From Verrucomicrobiia bacterium (lineage in GTDB: Bacteria > Verrucomicrobiota > Verrucomicrobiia > Limisphaerales > JAEYXS01), in the NCBI GenBank assembly GCA_036405135.1, contig DASWYF010000039.1, positions 1 through 64,000 of the forward strand: a stretch of 64,000 nt of DNA, written 5' to 3'. Position numbers and translations under genes: made by a program. Of this stretch, positions 51,292 through 60,278 are shown in pieces. How positions within the stretch are numbered: position 1 is the stretch's first letter; every line of letters starts with the position of its first letter. The notes below the pieces were generated by a model, which was not told where the DNA came from, searched no databases, and saw only the letters and a program-made list of their open reading frames with translations.

Positions 51292-54200
51292 AGATTTTGA
51301 TCAGATTCTTGTGTTCTCTTGGCTGTTTTACGTTCCACCCATTCGTAAAGCGCAGGCAGCAGCACCAGTGTGAGGAAGGTGGAACTGATGATCCCACCGA
51401 TGACCACTGTGGCCAAAGGCCGCTGCACTTCCGCTCCCGCACCGTTGGCGATCGCCATGGGCACAAAGCCCAGAGATGCCACCAAGGCCGTCATCAGCTT
51501 GGGCCGCAACCGCAGCAGCGAGCCATCCCACACCGCTGTGCGGAGGTCAGCGCCGCGATCACGCAATTGATTGAAGAACGTGATGATCATCAACCCGTTC
51601 AGCACCGCGATACCGCTCAAGGCGATGAATCCAACGCCCGCCGAAATACTGAACGGCAGGTCGCGTGCCCATAATGCAAACACACCGCCCGTCACCGCCA
51701 AAGGCACCGCCAGAAAAACCAGCACTGATTGGCGCAGGCTTTGCAGCGCCATGAAGATGAGGATGAAGATCAGGGCCAATGCTGCTGGCACAACGACGGC
51801 CAGCCGCTTGCGCGCTTCCTGCAGATTCTTGAATTGCCCGCCGAACTCGATGATGTAGCCCTCCGGCAGTTTGATCTGCTCCGCGATCTTCTTCTGCGCC
51901 TCCAGCACGAAGCTCTCCACATCCCGGCCACGCAAGTTCACCATGATGGCTGCGCGCCGCTGGCTATATTCACGCGCCACCGCAGCCACCTGCTCCACCA
52001 CGCGAAAATCCGCGACCTGTCCCAGTGTCAGAAGTCCACCGTCATCCAAGCGCACAGGCAGGCGTTTCAAGTCGTCAATCTGTCCCCGCAGATCTTCACT
52101 CAAGCGTACCACGATATCGAACCGGCGATTGCCTTCAATAAGCTTGCCGACTTCCTGCCCAGCCAACGCCGTGTTCACTACGCGATTCAGCTCCGCCGCA
52201 TGCAAGTTGTATTTGCTCATCGCTTCCCGCTTGGGAACGATCTCCAGCAACGGCGATTTACCGAGCGCATCAAATTCGACATCTGCCGCACCCGGCACTT
52301 TCTCAAGAATCTCCCGCGCTTCACTGGCGATCTTCTCAATGACCGCAAAGTCATCACCGAAAACTTTCACCGCTATGTCTGCACGCGTGCCTTCAAGGAT
52401 TTCATTGAAACGCATCTCGATCGGCTGGCTGAACAGATGTCCCTCGCCCGGCACATACTTGCCCAGTTCCTCCGTCATGATTGCGGCAAGCTCTTCTTTG
52501 CTGATCGGCTTGCTATTCACTTTACGCCACTGGTCGAGCGGTTTGAACATGATGTAAGTATCCGCCACGTTCACGCCCATCGGGTCGCTGGCGATCTCGG
52601 AAGTTCCGATGCGGCTGAATGTATAAGCCACTTCCGGAAACTTCTCCAAGAGCACCTTCTCCCCGCGCTTTTGCATGTCGATACTGGCATCGATACCGAT
52701 GCTCGTCGTGCGGATCATGTGCGTGGCGAAGGAGCCTTCATCCAGTTGCGGCACGAACTCCGCCCCTAAACGGTTGAATACCGATACCGCGAGGATGAAG
52801 ATACCCAATGCGGCCGCTGCAACGAGCCAGCGGAAGCGCAGCGAGAAACGCAAGATGGGCGCATAAACCGCCTTTGCCCAACGCACCAAGAAGCTGTCCT
52901 CCTCCTTGATATTTCCGCCCAACAAGTAAGAGCACAGTGCCGGCATCAGCGTGAGCGCCAGCACCATGGAACCGACGAGGGCGAAGATCACCGTGATCGC
53001 CATCGGCTTGAACATCTTCCCCTCGATGCCTGTAAGCGCAAGGATCGGCACATATACAACGGTAATGATGCACACGCCGAAGAACATGGGGCTCGCCACT
53101 TCCTTCGCCGAGACCAGCACTTCATGCAGACGTTCCGAAGCGGTAAGTTTACGCCCCAGCTTGTGCTGTTTCTCCGCCAGATGACGGATGATATTCTCCA
53201 CCATCACCACAGCACCATCGACGATGAGGCCGAAATCGATCGCGCCCAAACTCATCAAATTACCCGAAATGCGGCTCTGCACCATGCCAGTCATCGCGAA
53301 GAGCAAGGACAATGGAATCGCCAGCGCCACGATGAATGCGGCGCGCCAATTTCCGAGCATGATGAGCAATACCACCACCACTAGGATGGCCCCTTCAAAC
53401 AAGCTCGTCTCAACGGTGCGGATGGTTTTATCCACCAGCACCGTGCGGTCATAGACCGGAATGATGGTAACGCCCGGAGGCAGCTTGGGTTGGATCTCAA
53501 CCAGTTTCTCCGTCACCGCCTTGGCCACCAACCGGCTGTTCTCACCCGCCAGCATCAACGCCGAGCCCAGCACCGTTTCATCCCCGTTGTAAGTGCCGGT
53601 GCCAGTCCGCACTGCCTTGCCGATCACCACATCCGCTACATCACGGACACGCAATGGCGTGGAGCGAGAACCGAACTTGAGCGGCACATTGGCGATATCT
53701 TCCAACGTCTGCACTCGGCCAGCAGCACGCACCGTCACCGTTTCGCCACCCAGTTGGATCACACTGCCACCCGCATTCTCGACATTCTCGCCGATAGCTT
53801 CCGCAATCTCGTTGAACGACATGCCCTCGCTCTTCAACTTGTCCGGATTTGGCTGAATGATGATCTGTTTCTCATAACCGCCCGTGGCATTCACTTCAGC
53901 CAGTCCGGGCGTGGAACGAAGACGCGGCTTGATGATATAATCGTGGATCTGCTTCAGCTCCATCAACTGTTCGACACGACTGGCCGCTTTATTGGTGGCG
54001 TCAGGCGCATAATCCACCACGTAGTAGTAGATCTCACCAAGGCCCGTGCTGATGGGGGCCAGCTTGGGCGTCACCCCTGTCGGCAGTTCATCCGCAACAA
54101 TCTGCAATCGCTCGCTCACCAGTTGTCGCGAGCGATAGATATCCGTGCCGTCCTCGAATATGAGGTTGATCTGTGACAACCCGAACTTCGAGAGCGATCT

Positions 54201-54446
54201 CAATTCAATCAAACCGGGAATGCCCGCCATCTCGTTTTCGATCGGGAACGTGACAAGTTTCTCGATCTCTTCCGGTGCCAACGCTGGCACCGCTGTATTC
54301 ACCTGCACTTGCGTATTGGTGATGTCCGGCACGGCATCGATTGGCAATCGCAATGCGGAAAACACTCCTACGCCAACAAGCACGAGAGTGGCCAGCAACA
54401 CGAAGACACGCTGGCGGATGGAAAATTCCAAAAGACTGTTTAACAT
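51288..54446 (-). CDS. Heavy-metal RND efflux pump (CzcA/CusA family)
   Basis: This 1052-residue inner-membrane pump has twelve membrane segments and two large periplasmic loops. In TM4 the residues Asp404, Asp410 and Glu417 occur as AIDFGLIVDGAVVMVEN, the signature of divalent-cation (Zn/Co/Cd/Ni) HME-RND pumps. Monovalent Cu/Ag pumps have a different TM4 pattern. It works with the adaptor and TolC-like genes of the same operon, each 12 nt or less apart. The exact metal cannot be fixed. The sequence looks complete. Confidence 0.95.
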   Translation of the reverse strand: MLNSLLEFSIRQRVFVLLATLVLVGVGVFSALRLPIDAVPDITNTQVQVNTAVPALAPEEIEKLVTFPIENEMAGIPGLIELRSLSKFGLSQINLIFEDGTDIYRSRQLVSERLQIVADELPTGVTPKLAPISTGLGEIYYYVVDYAPDATNKAASRVEQLMELKQIHDYIIKPRLRSTPGLAEVNATGGYEKQIIIQPNPDKLKSEGMSFNEIAEAIGENVENAGGSVIQLGGETVTVRAAGRVQTLEDIANVPLKFGSRSTPLRVRDVADVVIGKAVRTGTGTYNGDETVLGSALMLAGENSRLVAKAVTEKLVEIQPKLPPGVTIIPVYDRTVLVDKTIRTVETSLFEGAILVVVVLLIMLGNWRAAFIVALAIPLSLLFAMTGMVQSRISGNLMSLGAIDFGLIVDGAVVMVENIIRHLAEKQHKLGRKLTASERLHEVLVSAKEVASPMFFGVCIITVVYVPILALTGIEGKMFKPMAITVIFALVGSMVLALTLMPALCSYLLGGNIKEEDSFLVRWAKAVYAPILRFSLRFRWLVAAAALGIFILAVSVFNRLGAEFVPQLDEGSFATHMIRTTSIGIDASIDMQKRGEKVLLEKFPEVAYTFSRIGTSEIASDPMGVNVADTYIMFKPLDQWRKVNSKPISKEELAAIMTEELGKYVPGEGHLFSQPIEMRFNEILEGTRADIAVKVFGDDFAVIEKIASEAREILEKVPGAADVEFDALGKSPLLEIVPKREAMSKYNLHAAELNRVVNTALAGQEVGKLIEGNRRFDIVVRLSEDLRGQIDDLKRLPVRLDDGGLLTLGQVADFRVVEQVAAVAREYSQRRAAIMVNLRGRDVESFVLEAQKKIAEQIKLPEGYIIEFGGQFKNLQEARKRLAVVVPAALALIFILIFMALQSLRQSVLVFLAVPLAVTGGVFALWARDLPFSISAGVGFIALSGIAVLNGLMIITFFNQLRDRGADLRTAVWDGSLLRLRPKLMTALVASLGFVPMAIANGAGAEVQRPLATVVIGGIISSTFLTLVLLPALYEWVERKTAKRTQESDQNL

Positions 54447-54458
54447 ACGTATTCCCTT

Positions 54459-55256
54459 TTAGTGGCTATGCCCGCCTCCCTTGGTGGCACGCAGCTCGAT
54501 CAGCCAGAGCGTCTCCAGCGCCGTCACCACCACGGCATCACCCGCCAGCAAACCATCCTTGATCTCTACCCATCCCTCTGAGATAGCCCCGGTTTTCACT
54601 GCGGTACGAAAATAGGCTTCTCCATTCACCGCATACACGAACGAACCTTCGGACGTGCGCAGCAAGGCGGATTGCGGCACCGACGTCACCGATTCGGAAC
54701 GAGGTTGCAAGATACGTGCGGGCACGAACTCTCCTGATTTAAGCGCAGTCGAAGCGTTCGAGACACCTACCACAATCTCTCCCTCACCCAAGGCCAACGC
54801 CTTTTGTACCGCCAGCACGACACCCGTCAAAGGCACATTGGTGCCGCGTGACAAGTAAACCGGTTGTCCGGCTTTTACGGTGCTCAACGTCTCCATGGAC
54901 ACCAGTCCGGAGCCGTAAGTATCGCACGCGGAATGATCCTCCAGATTGGCCGCGTGGCGATGCTGCTCGCCAAAGACCTGCACGGTGAAGCGCACTTCAT
55001 CCGGCAGTTTCTTTTCCGCCACTTCAACCGTCTCTAGCTTCAGAATCTTCTTTGTCTCATCCGTCACCATCACGCCCTTGCCCGCTTTGAAGGACGCGCC
55101 TGAAGGTGATTCCTCGCCATGGCCGTGGCCATCACCATGACTGTGACCAGACTCATCGTGATCATGACCGTCGCCTTCTTTGTGACCACAACCCGGCAAC
55201 AAAGACGCAGCTGTGACGATGAAGGCTGTCAGCATAATGATTCTCAGCGGTTTCAC
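54459..55256 (-). CDS. Short periplasmic adaptor (CusB/CzcB-like), His-rich lipoprotein
   Basis: This 265-residue protein has a lipoprotein signal (lipobox LPGC, Cys23). A His-rich stretch HDHDESGHSHGDGHGHG follows and may bind metal. The C-terminal part resembles membrane fusion protein barrels (SVPQSALLRTSEGSFVYAVN...). The coiled-coil hairpin and lipoyl half-motifs usual in adaptors of about 400 residues are not evident, so it is unusually short. It ends with GGGHSH. It overlaps the TolC-like gene by 4 nt. Confidence 0.85.
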   Translation of the reverse strand: MKPLRIIMLTAFIVTAASLLPGCGHKEGDGHDHDESGHSHGDGHGHGEESPSGASFKAGKGVMVTDETKKILKLETVEVAEKKLPDEVRFTVQVFGEQHRHAANLEDHSACDTYGSGLVSMETLSTVKAGQPVYLSRGTNVPLTGVVLAVQKALALGEGEIVVGVSNASTALKSGEFVPARILQPRSESVTSVPQSALLRTSEGSFVYAVNGEAYFRTAVKTGAISEGWVEIKDGLLAGDAVVVTALETLWLIELRATKGGGHSH

Positions 55257-56563
55257 TTTGCCTCCTCGCGTGCAGTGATCTTAACCAACGGCTCGGTCAG
55301 ACCTGTCAGCGACTCCAATTCCACAGCCGCTTTCAACGCCTCTGCTTTGGTCTCCAACAATCCTTCCACCGCTTCCAGATATTGCTTTTGCAATTCCACA
55401 TACGTGGAGATCGGCACCGCGCCCAGACGGTAATGCCGGTCCGCCAATTCCGCAGCGGCGCGGAAATGCTGCACCGCATCGGGCTTCCACTTCGCCATCT
55501 CTTCCAGTTTGGAAGTATAGGTCAATGCCGCTTCAGCCACGTTCCGCTCCACCTCGCGCTGCGTGGAATAGAATGACGCTTGCGCCTGTTGCTGCTTTGC
55601 CTGCGCTGTCTCGATGTTACCCTTGTTCTTGTTCCAGATAGGCAATGGCACCGTTACTCCGATGCCCACAATACGCTCACGATCACCCGCCGCCCGCTCC
55701 TCGGAATACGTCGGCCCCACTGAGATCGCCGCATAACGCTCGTTCTTCGCCAAGTCCACGCGGAAGCCTTGCTGCGCCAGTTCCACCGCACGCACGCGCA
55801 CCTCGAAATTATTGGTCCGCGCCATCTGGATGAACGGCTCCATCTGACTCATCGGCTCAAATGTCACATCCTGTTTTCCGATGATCATGGCTGTTCCAGC
55901 CGGGTTGCCGCGCAACTGGCTCAACTCCAGCAAGGCAGCCTTCGTCTTCAAGGCCGCTTCACTTGCTTTGCGTTGGGCATTCAGTTCTGTCGCTTCGATG
56001 ACACGCGTCTCCAATAGCGGCGTCAGTCCGGCGGGATCGCGTTGCACCAACACCTCGCGCAATGCTTTAAAACGCTCCGCCACCTCTTCCGCTGCCGCGG
56101 CCTTTTCCTGCGCCGTCATTACTGCGAAAGCCAACGCTCGCGTGCGTGTCGCCAACGCCAGCTTGAAGCGCTCATAACCCAATTCCGCCAGTTCCACATC
56201 CCGGTTCGCGATGGCTTTGCGTAATCCAATGCGTCCCCGCCATTCAAAAGGTTGCATGACAGAGGCCGACCAAGCCACGCCATCGCCACTGCCTCCAGCA
56301 CCGCCAACGCTCTTGTGCCCTGCGGTCACATTCAATTCCGGATTCGCCCACACGCCAGCGGTCTTCTGTCCGGCCTTTGCGGCAGCGATCTCCGCTTCGT
56401 AGAACTGGCGCTCCGGATTTTTCTCCAAGACCTCACGCACCAAGGCATCGATCGTGATGCTTGATGGCGACTCGGCTGCCTGCACGGAATCAGCAGCAAT
56501 ACCCGCCATAAACGCCATTATGGCCAACGGACGGCAATACTTCCCAACATTAAAACGCTTCAT
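55253..56563 (-). CDS. TolC-family outer-membrane efflux protein (CzcC-like)
   Basis: This 436-residue protein is the outer-membrane channel of the metal RND system. The signal peptide (MKRFNVGKYCRPLAIMAFMA...) ends near residue 30. Two related halves of long alpha-helices with Ala/Gln/Glu repeats follow. Family segments include GQKTAGVWANPELN and LPIWNKNKGNIETAQAKQ. The ATG at 56563 starts the signal; the frame is open further upstream to 56614 without benefit. It is the first pump gene of the operon. Confidence 0.9.
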   Translation of the reverse strand: MKRFNVGKYCRPLAIMAFMAGIAADSVQAAESPSSITIDALVREVLEKNPERQFYEAEIAAAKAGQKTAGVWANPELNVTAGHKSVGGAGGSGDGVAWSASVMQPFEWRGRIGLRKAIANRDVELAELGYERFKLALATRTRALAFAVMTAQEKAAAAEEVAERFKALREVLVQRDPAGLTPLLETRVIEATELNAQRKASEAALKTKAALLELSQLRGNPAGTAMIIGKQDVTFEPMSQMEPFIQMARTNNFEVRVRAVELAQQGFRVDLAKNERYAAISVGPTYSEERAAGDRERIVGIGVTVPLPIWNKNKGNIETAQAKQQQAQASFYSTQREVERNVAEAALTYTSKLEEMAKWKPDAVQHFRAAAELADRHYRLGAVPISTYVELQKQYLEAVEGLLETKAEALKAAVELESLTGLTEPLVKITAREEAK

Positions 56564-56682
56564 AAAATCAAAATCAGTTACGGACCAAATCTCAAAACAA
56601 ACGGAAACAAACACGGTTTACCGGCGTCATGAAGACGCGCAATCGGACAAGAAAAGCCCCCTCACCAGGAAAGGTGTGGGGA

Positions 56683-57066
56683 TTAGGAAGCGAAAGAAGG
56701 AGCACGGACAGGAAGGGCCGTGCGGGAAACAAACTGCCAAGATCGGGCCAGCTCAGGCGGAGCCGCCGTGAGGACACCGAGATTGATCGCCGCCGGCAGC
56801 ACGACTTCAACCGTCATCACCACCGGCTCGATCTCGAACAAAACCAAAGCCAGAGAGACACTGTTCTCTTCGTGGCGGGAAACCTGATAGCTGGAAGACT
56901 CTACAGCGCAGCAACCGTGCTCATTACAATCATCACCGGAAGGAGCCTCGTGAGAAGCGCATTCAAGAAAAGCGAGTCCCGGCAGCGACTCCATCTGGCA
57001 ATGCGCCACCACTGGCAACCACGCCAGCACGAGGAACAACGCCACGAATGACCGAACTATTCTCAC
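56683..57066 (-). CDS. Small exported hypothetical protein upstream of the metal efflux operon
   Basis: A 127-residue protein with a signal peptide (cleavage near AHC, about residues 21-23). Several cysteines (LECASHE, DDCNEHGCC) follow, then a hydrophobic segment near residues 75-95. Such small Cys-rich proteins often precede metal efflux genes. It may be the operon's first gene, about 120 nt before the TolC-like gene. The metal link is inferred from position and the Cys/His content. Confidence 0.7.
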   Translation of the reverse strand: MRIVRSFVALFLVLAWLPVVAHCQMESLPGLAFLECASHEAPSGDDCNEHGCCAVESSSYQVSRHEENSVSLALVLFEIEPVVMTVEVVLPAAINLGVLTAAPPELARSWQFVSRTALPVRAPSFAS

Positions 57067-57134
57067 TGGAGCAATGGATAGTTCACCTAGGGGATTTGTT
57101 CAAACTATTTTGCAAAACGCCCATAAAACAAAAA

Positions 57135-57159
57135 GCCGTTCCGCATCGCACGGAACGGC
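57135..57159 (-). terminator. Terminator of the ErpA-type gene
   Basis: A 9-bp stem (GCCGTTCCG / CGGAACGGC) with a 7-nt loop is followed on the minus strand by TTTTTGTTTT. Confidence 0.85.
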
Positions 57160-57188
57160 GTTTGTTAGCCTGCGAGCTACTGGCTTCC

Positions 57189-57539
57189 TCAGGCTTCGAA
57201 AGAGCGCCCGCATCCACAGCTTTGGCGGGCATTCGGATTGACGATCTTGAAACCGCCACCCGTCAGTTCATCTTTAAAATCGACTTGGCAACCGCGCAGA
57301 TAGCTCAAGCTGAACTCATCCACCACGACAGCAACACCATCGGTTTCAACCACGGCATCCCCATCACGCGTTTCGTCAAAAGTCATCCCGTATTGTAGAC
57401 CGGAGCAACCACCGGCTTCCACGTAGAGGCGAAGCGGCTTCCCTGCGTTCTCCGACTGCGTCTGGTGGATGACTTTGATCTGCTCCACGGCGCTTGGAGT
57501 GAGGGTGACGACGGCTTCGTTTGTGATAAGACTGCTCAT
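57189..57539 (-). CDS. A-type iron-sulfur cluster carrier (ErpA/IscA/HesB family)
   Basis: This 116-residue protein has the three conserved cysteines of A-type carriers: Cys45 in EAGGCSGLQYG and Cys108/Cys110 in QSCGCGRSF near the C-terminus. It passes Fe-S clusters to apo-proteins. It is monocistronic, ended by a hairpin terminator, and diverges from the polyphosphate gene. ErpA, IscA and SufA cannot be told apart safely from sequence alone. Confidence 0.93.
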   Translation of the reverse strand: MSSLITNEAVVTLTPSAVEQIKVIHQTQSENAGKPLRLYVEAGGCSGLQYGMTFDETRDGDAVVETDGVAVVVDEFSLSYLRGCQVDFKDELTGGGFKIVNPNARQSCGCGRSFEA

Positions 57540-57688
57540 GGCTGCGACTACATTTGAACCTTAGTCTTTTTAGCGAATCGTGTCAAACCCGATGCCGGAA
57601 ATTTTTCTTAAAATTCCTGCTGGTTCAGCCTGCGATTTCACTTACCATTTCGCGTGAAAACCGAACAAACACCTGACCACAACAGCGC

Positions 57689-59176
57689 ATGTTTGAAGCT
57701 GCCGAACTGGGCCGAACAATTCCCAAGGAAAAATACGAAGCCGAGCTGCCGAAATTGCGCGCCCGGCTTGTGCAGGCCCAGATCGCTCTGAAGGAAACCG
57801 GCTCTTCCGTAGTCGTCATTGTCTCCGGTGTGGATGGCGCAGGAAAAGGCGAACTCGTCCACCGCCTCAACGAATGGCTCGATCCCCGGGGAGTGGATAC
57901 TCACGCCTTTGGGACACCCTCTGATGAAGAGCGCGAACGTCCTTTCTTCTGGCGTTTCTGGCGCACCCTGCCCTCCCGCGGCCGTATTGGCATCTTTTTC
58001 GGCTCTTGGTATACGGACCCGATCATCCGGAAAGTTTATGGTGAAAGTCATTCGGATGAATTGGACTCCGCCTTGAAACGCATCGGCTCCATGGAACAGA
58101 TGCTCTCTGAAGACGGCACTGTGTTCGTGAAGCTCTGGCTGCATCTTTCCAAGAAAGCGCAATTCCAACGCCTTCACGATCTCGAGAACAATCCGCACAC
58201 GCACTGGCGCGTGTTGCCTACGGATTGGAAACATCACAAGCTTTACGAGAAGTTCGAGAAGACCTCTGAGCGCGTCATCCGCATCACGGACACCGAGCAC
58301 GCGCCGTGGAACATCATCGAAAGCACGGACCATCGGCATCGCGATCTGACCGCCGGCCGCCTGCTCGCGGATGCCTTGGAAAGCGTGATCGAAGGCCGGG
58401 CTTTGAAACGTTCCCGCCAGGCTTCACCACAGGTCGTAAAGGTGAAACCGACGGACGATGGCGACAAGACCATTCTGGACAAGGTGGATCTCGACCAGGA
58501 CATCTCAGATAAAAAGTATCGCAAACGCCTGAACAAGTATCAGAGCGATTGGAGCCGCCTTGTCTGGGAAGCGCACGAGAAGAAGATCTCCAACGTCATC
58601 GTGTTCGAAGGCTGGGATGCCTCCGGCAAAGGCAGCTGCATCCGACGCGTGACCGAGGCTATGGATGCCCGTCTCTATCGCATCCTCCCCGTAGCCGCTC
58701 CTACCGAGGAAGAACGCGCGCATCATTACCTCTGGCGCTTCTGGCGCAGCCTGCCGCGCGACGGCCGTGTCACCATCTTTGACCGCTCCTGGTATGGCCG
58801 CATTTTGGTGGAACGTGTTGAAGGTTTCGCGAGCAAGGAAGAATGGATGCGCGCGTATCATGAACTGAACAATTTCGAGGAACAGCTCGTGGAACACGGC
58901 ATCGTGATCCATAAGTTCTGGCTCCACATCAGCAAAGAAGAGCAGCTAGAACGCTTCAAAAAACGCGAACTCGTCCCCTACAAGCGCTACAAGATCACCG
59001 ACGAAGACTGGCGCAACCGCAAGAAGTGGGACACCTACAAGGCCGCTGTGAATGACATGGTGGCCCATACCAGCACCGGTCCAGCGCCATGGACGCTCAT
59101 TCCCGGAAATAACAAACGATTTGCCCGCGTCCAGATTCTCAAGACCTTGATCGAGCGTTTGGAAAAGGCTCTGTGA
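57689..59176 (+). CDS. Polyphosphate:AMP phosphotransferase (two PPK2 domains)
   Basis: This 495-residue protein uses polyphosphate to phosphorylate AMP to ADP. It has two tandem PPK2-like kinase domains. Walker A GVDGAGKG is at 47-54 and again GWDASGKG at 308-315, with WRFWRTLPSRGRI and WRFWRSLPRDGRV (lid modules) matching in each half. The tandem layout is that of class II PPK2 (Pap) from Acinetobacter. It stands alone on the plus strand, diverging from the Fe-S carrier gene. Confidence 0.93.
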   Translation: MFEAAELGRTIPKEKYEAELPKLRARLVQAQIALKETGSSVVVIVSGVDGAGKGELVHRLNEWLDPRGVDTHAFGTPSDEERERPFFWRFWRTLPSRGRIGIFFGSWYTDPIIRKVYGESHSDELDSALKRIGSMEQMLSEDGTVFVKLWLHLSKKAQFQRLHDLENNPHTHWRVLPTDWKHHKLYEKFEKTSERVIRITDTEHAPWNIIESTDHRHRDLTAGRLLADALESVIEGRALKRSRQASPQVVKVKPTDDGDKTILDKVDLDQDISDKKYRKRLNKYQSDWSRLVWEAHEKKISNVIVFEGWDASGKGSCIRRVTEAMDARLYRILPVAAPTEEERAHHYLWRFWRSLPRDGRVTIFDRSWYGRILVERVEGFASKEEWMRAYHELNNFEEQLVEHGIVIHKFWLHISKEEQLERFKKRELVPYKRYKITDEDWRNRKKWDTYKAAVNDMVAHTSTGPAPWTLIPGNNKRFARVQILKTLIERLEKAL

Positions 59177-59196
59177 ACTGCACCTTCTGATACGTC

Positions 59197-59688
59197 ATGT
59201 TACCACGTGGCTTCCTGATACTGCTCTGCATGGTTTTGGCTGGCTTAGGTGCATGGGCGGGAAATCGATATTACGAAAACTCAGCTCAGTTTCTGAATGT
59301 CGGATCCCTCTCCATCGTGATGAAGTATCACAATGACGCTTACCAGCTCTCCCAAAGCAGTTTCGCTGTCCTATGCGGTTTGCTCTGCGCTGCCATTCCG
59401 TTGTCTGCCCTGATCGCCGGGCGTTTCCGCAGCCGGGCCAATTACTTGGGGGCCTTGCTGACATCCTTGGTCATCGCCTTGGGCCTAAGCATCGCCGCCC
59501 TGCTCTTTTACCGGCACGAAATTTCGTCTGCCGGACAGAAAATTGGTGAATTTTTCGCGTTAATGCGCGACTCCAAACGGGAGATAATCTTCAATCCTCT
59601 CAACCGTTCGTTGCTGTTTGCCATCGTCGTCACCTTGATGGTGGGCGTGCTGCGAGGGTTCATCTCGCCAGTCTCTGGCAAAAAATGA
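59197..59688 (+). CDS. Hypothetical membrane protein (163 residues)
   Basis: An unrecognised protein with about four hydrophobic segments (near residues 4-20, 49-68, 82-103 and 138-155). It begins 20 nt after the polyphosphate gene and may be co-transcribed with it. No functional motif is visible. It converges with the small exported protein gene. Confidence 0.68.
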   Translation: MLPRGFLILLCMVLAGLGAWAGNRYYENSAQFLNVGSLSIVMKYHNDAYQLSQSSFAVLCGLLCAAIPLSALIAGRFRSRANYLGALLTSLVIALGLSIAALLFYRHEISSAGQKIGEFFALMRDSKREIIFNPLNRSLLFAIVVTLMVGVLRGFISPVSGKK

Positions 59689-59693
59689 ACTGA

Positions 59694-60152
59694 TTACCAG
59701 AGGAAAGACTTCAGCTCGGCCACTTCCTTTTCATTCTCCAGCAATGTTGCACGCCATGAGATCAGCTTTCCCGCCTTTTTGAACTCCTCGCCCTTCAGAG
59801 TTAGTTGACTCCAGCTCCCAGACACCCCCAAGGGCTTGATTGCCTCTTCAATCACGATCTTATTAGGCTCACCGCTCACCCGCAACTCGATGCGCAGCTT
59901 CAAACTGTCCCGCTTCAGATTGATGCCCGTCCAACGGATGTCAAACCGCAGAGCCGCAGCCAGTTCCGGATTCTTGCGCAAATGAGCCTGATAGGCATCC
60001 CGCTCATAAAGACTGGGAGAAAGGGAATGACGGCCCTTGTCATCCAGCAAATGAGGCAACACTTTGGTGATCCGGGCCTTGGCCGCTTCTACTTGGGAAA
60101 CCCCGGACACAAACATCAAAGCTATCACAATAAACCAGCGCATACGCGTCAA
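59694..60152 (-). CDS. Small exported hypothetical protein (152 residues)
   Basis: Has a signal peptide (MTRMRWFIVIALMFVSGVSQVEA, about residue 23). The mature part is predicted to be beta-rich (LKRDSLKLRIELRVSGEPN), and Trp/Leu-rich near the C-terminus. I do not recognise the family. It diverges from the first receiver-metallo-hydrolase gene. Confidence 0.68.
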   Translation of the reverse strand: MTRMRWFIVIALMFVSGVSQVEAAKARITKVLPHLLDDKGRHSLSPSLYERDAYQAHLRKNPELAAALRFDIRWTGINLKRDSLKLRIELRVSGEPNKIVIEEAIKPLGVSGSWSQLTLKGEEFKKAGKLISWRATLLENEKEVAELKSFLW

Positions 60153-60278
60153 ATTACCCCGGCCAAGGGGCCTCAGACAACCGTAAACCGCACTGGCCCA
60201 GATTTTAACACCAATTTACAGCAAAGAATACGGCTTGTTTTTCCCGCTAGAATAGGACAGTCTTGTCTTTAAATCTAC

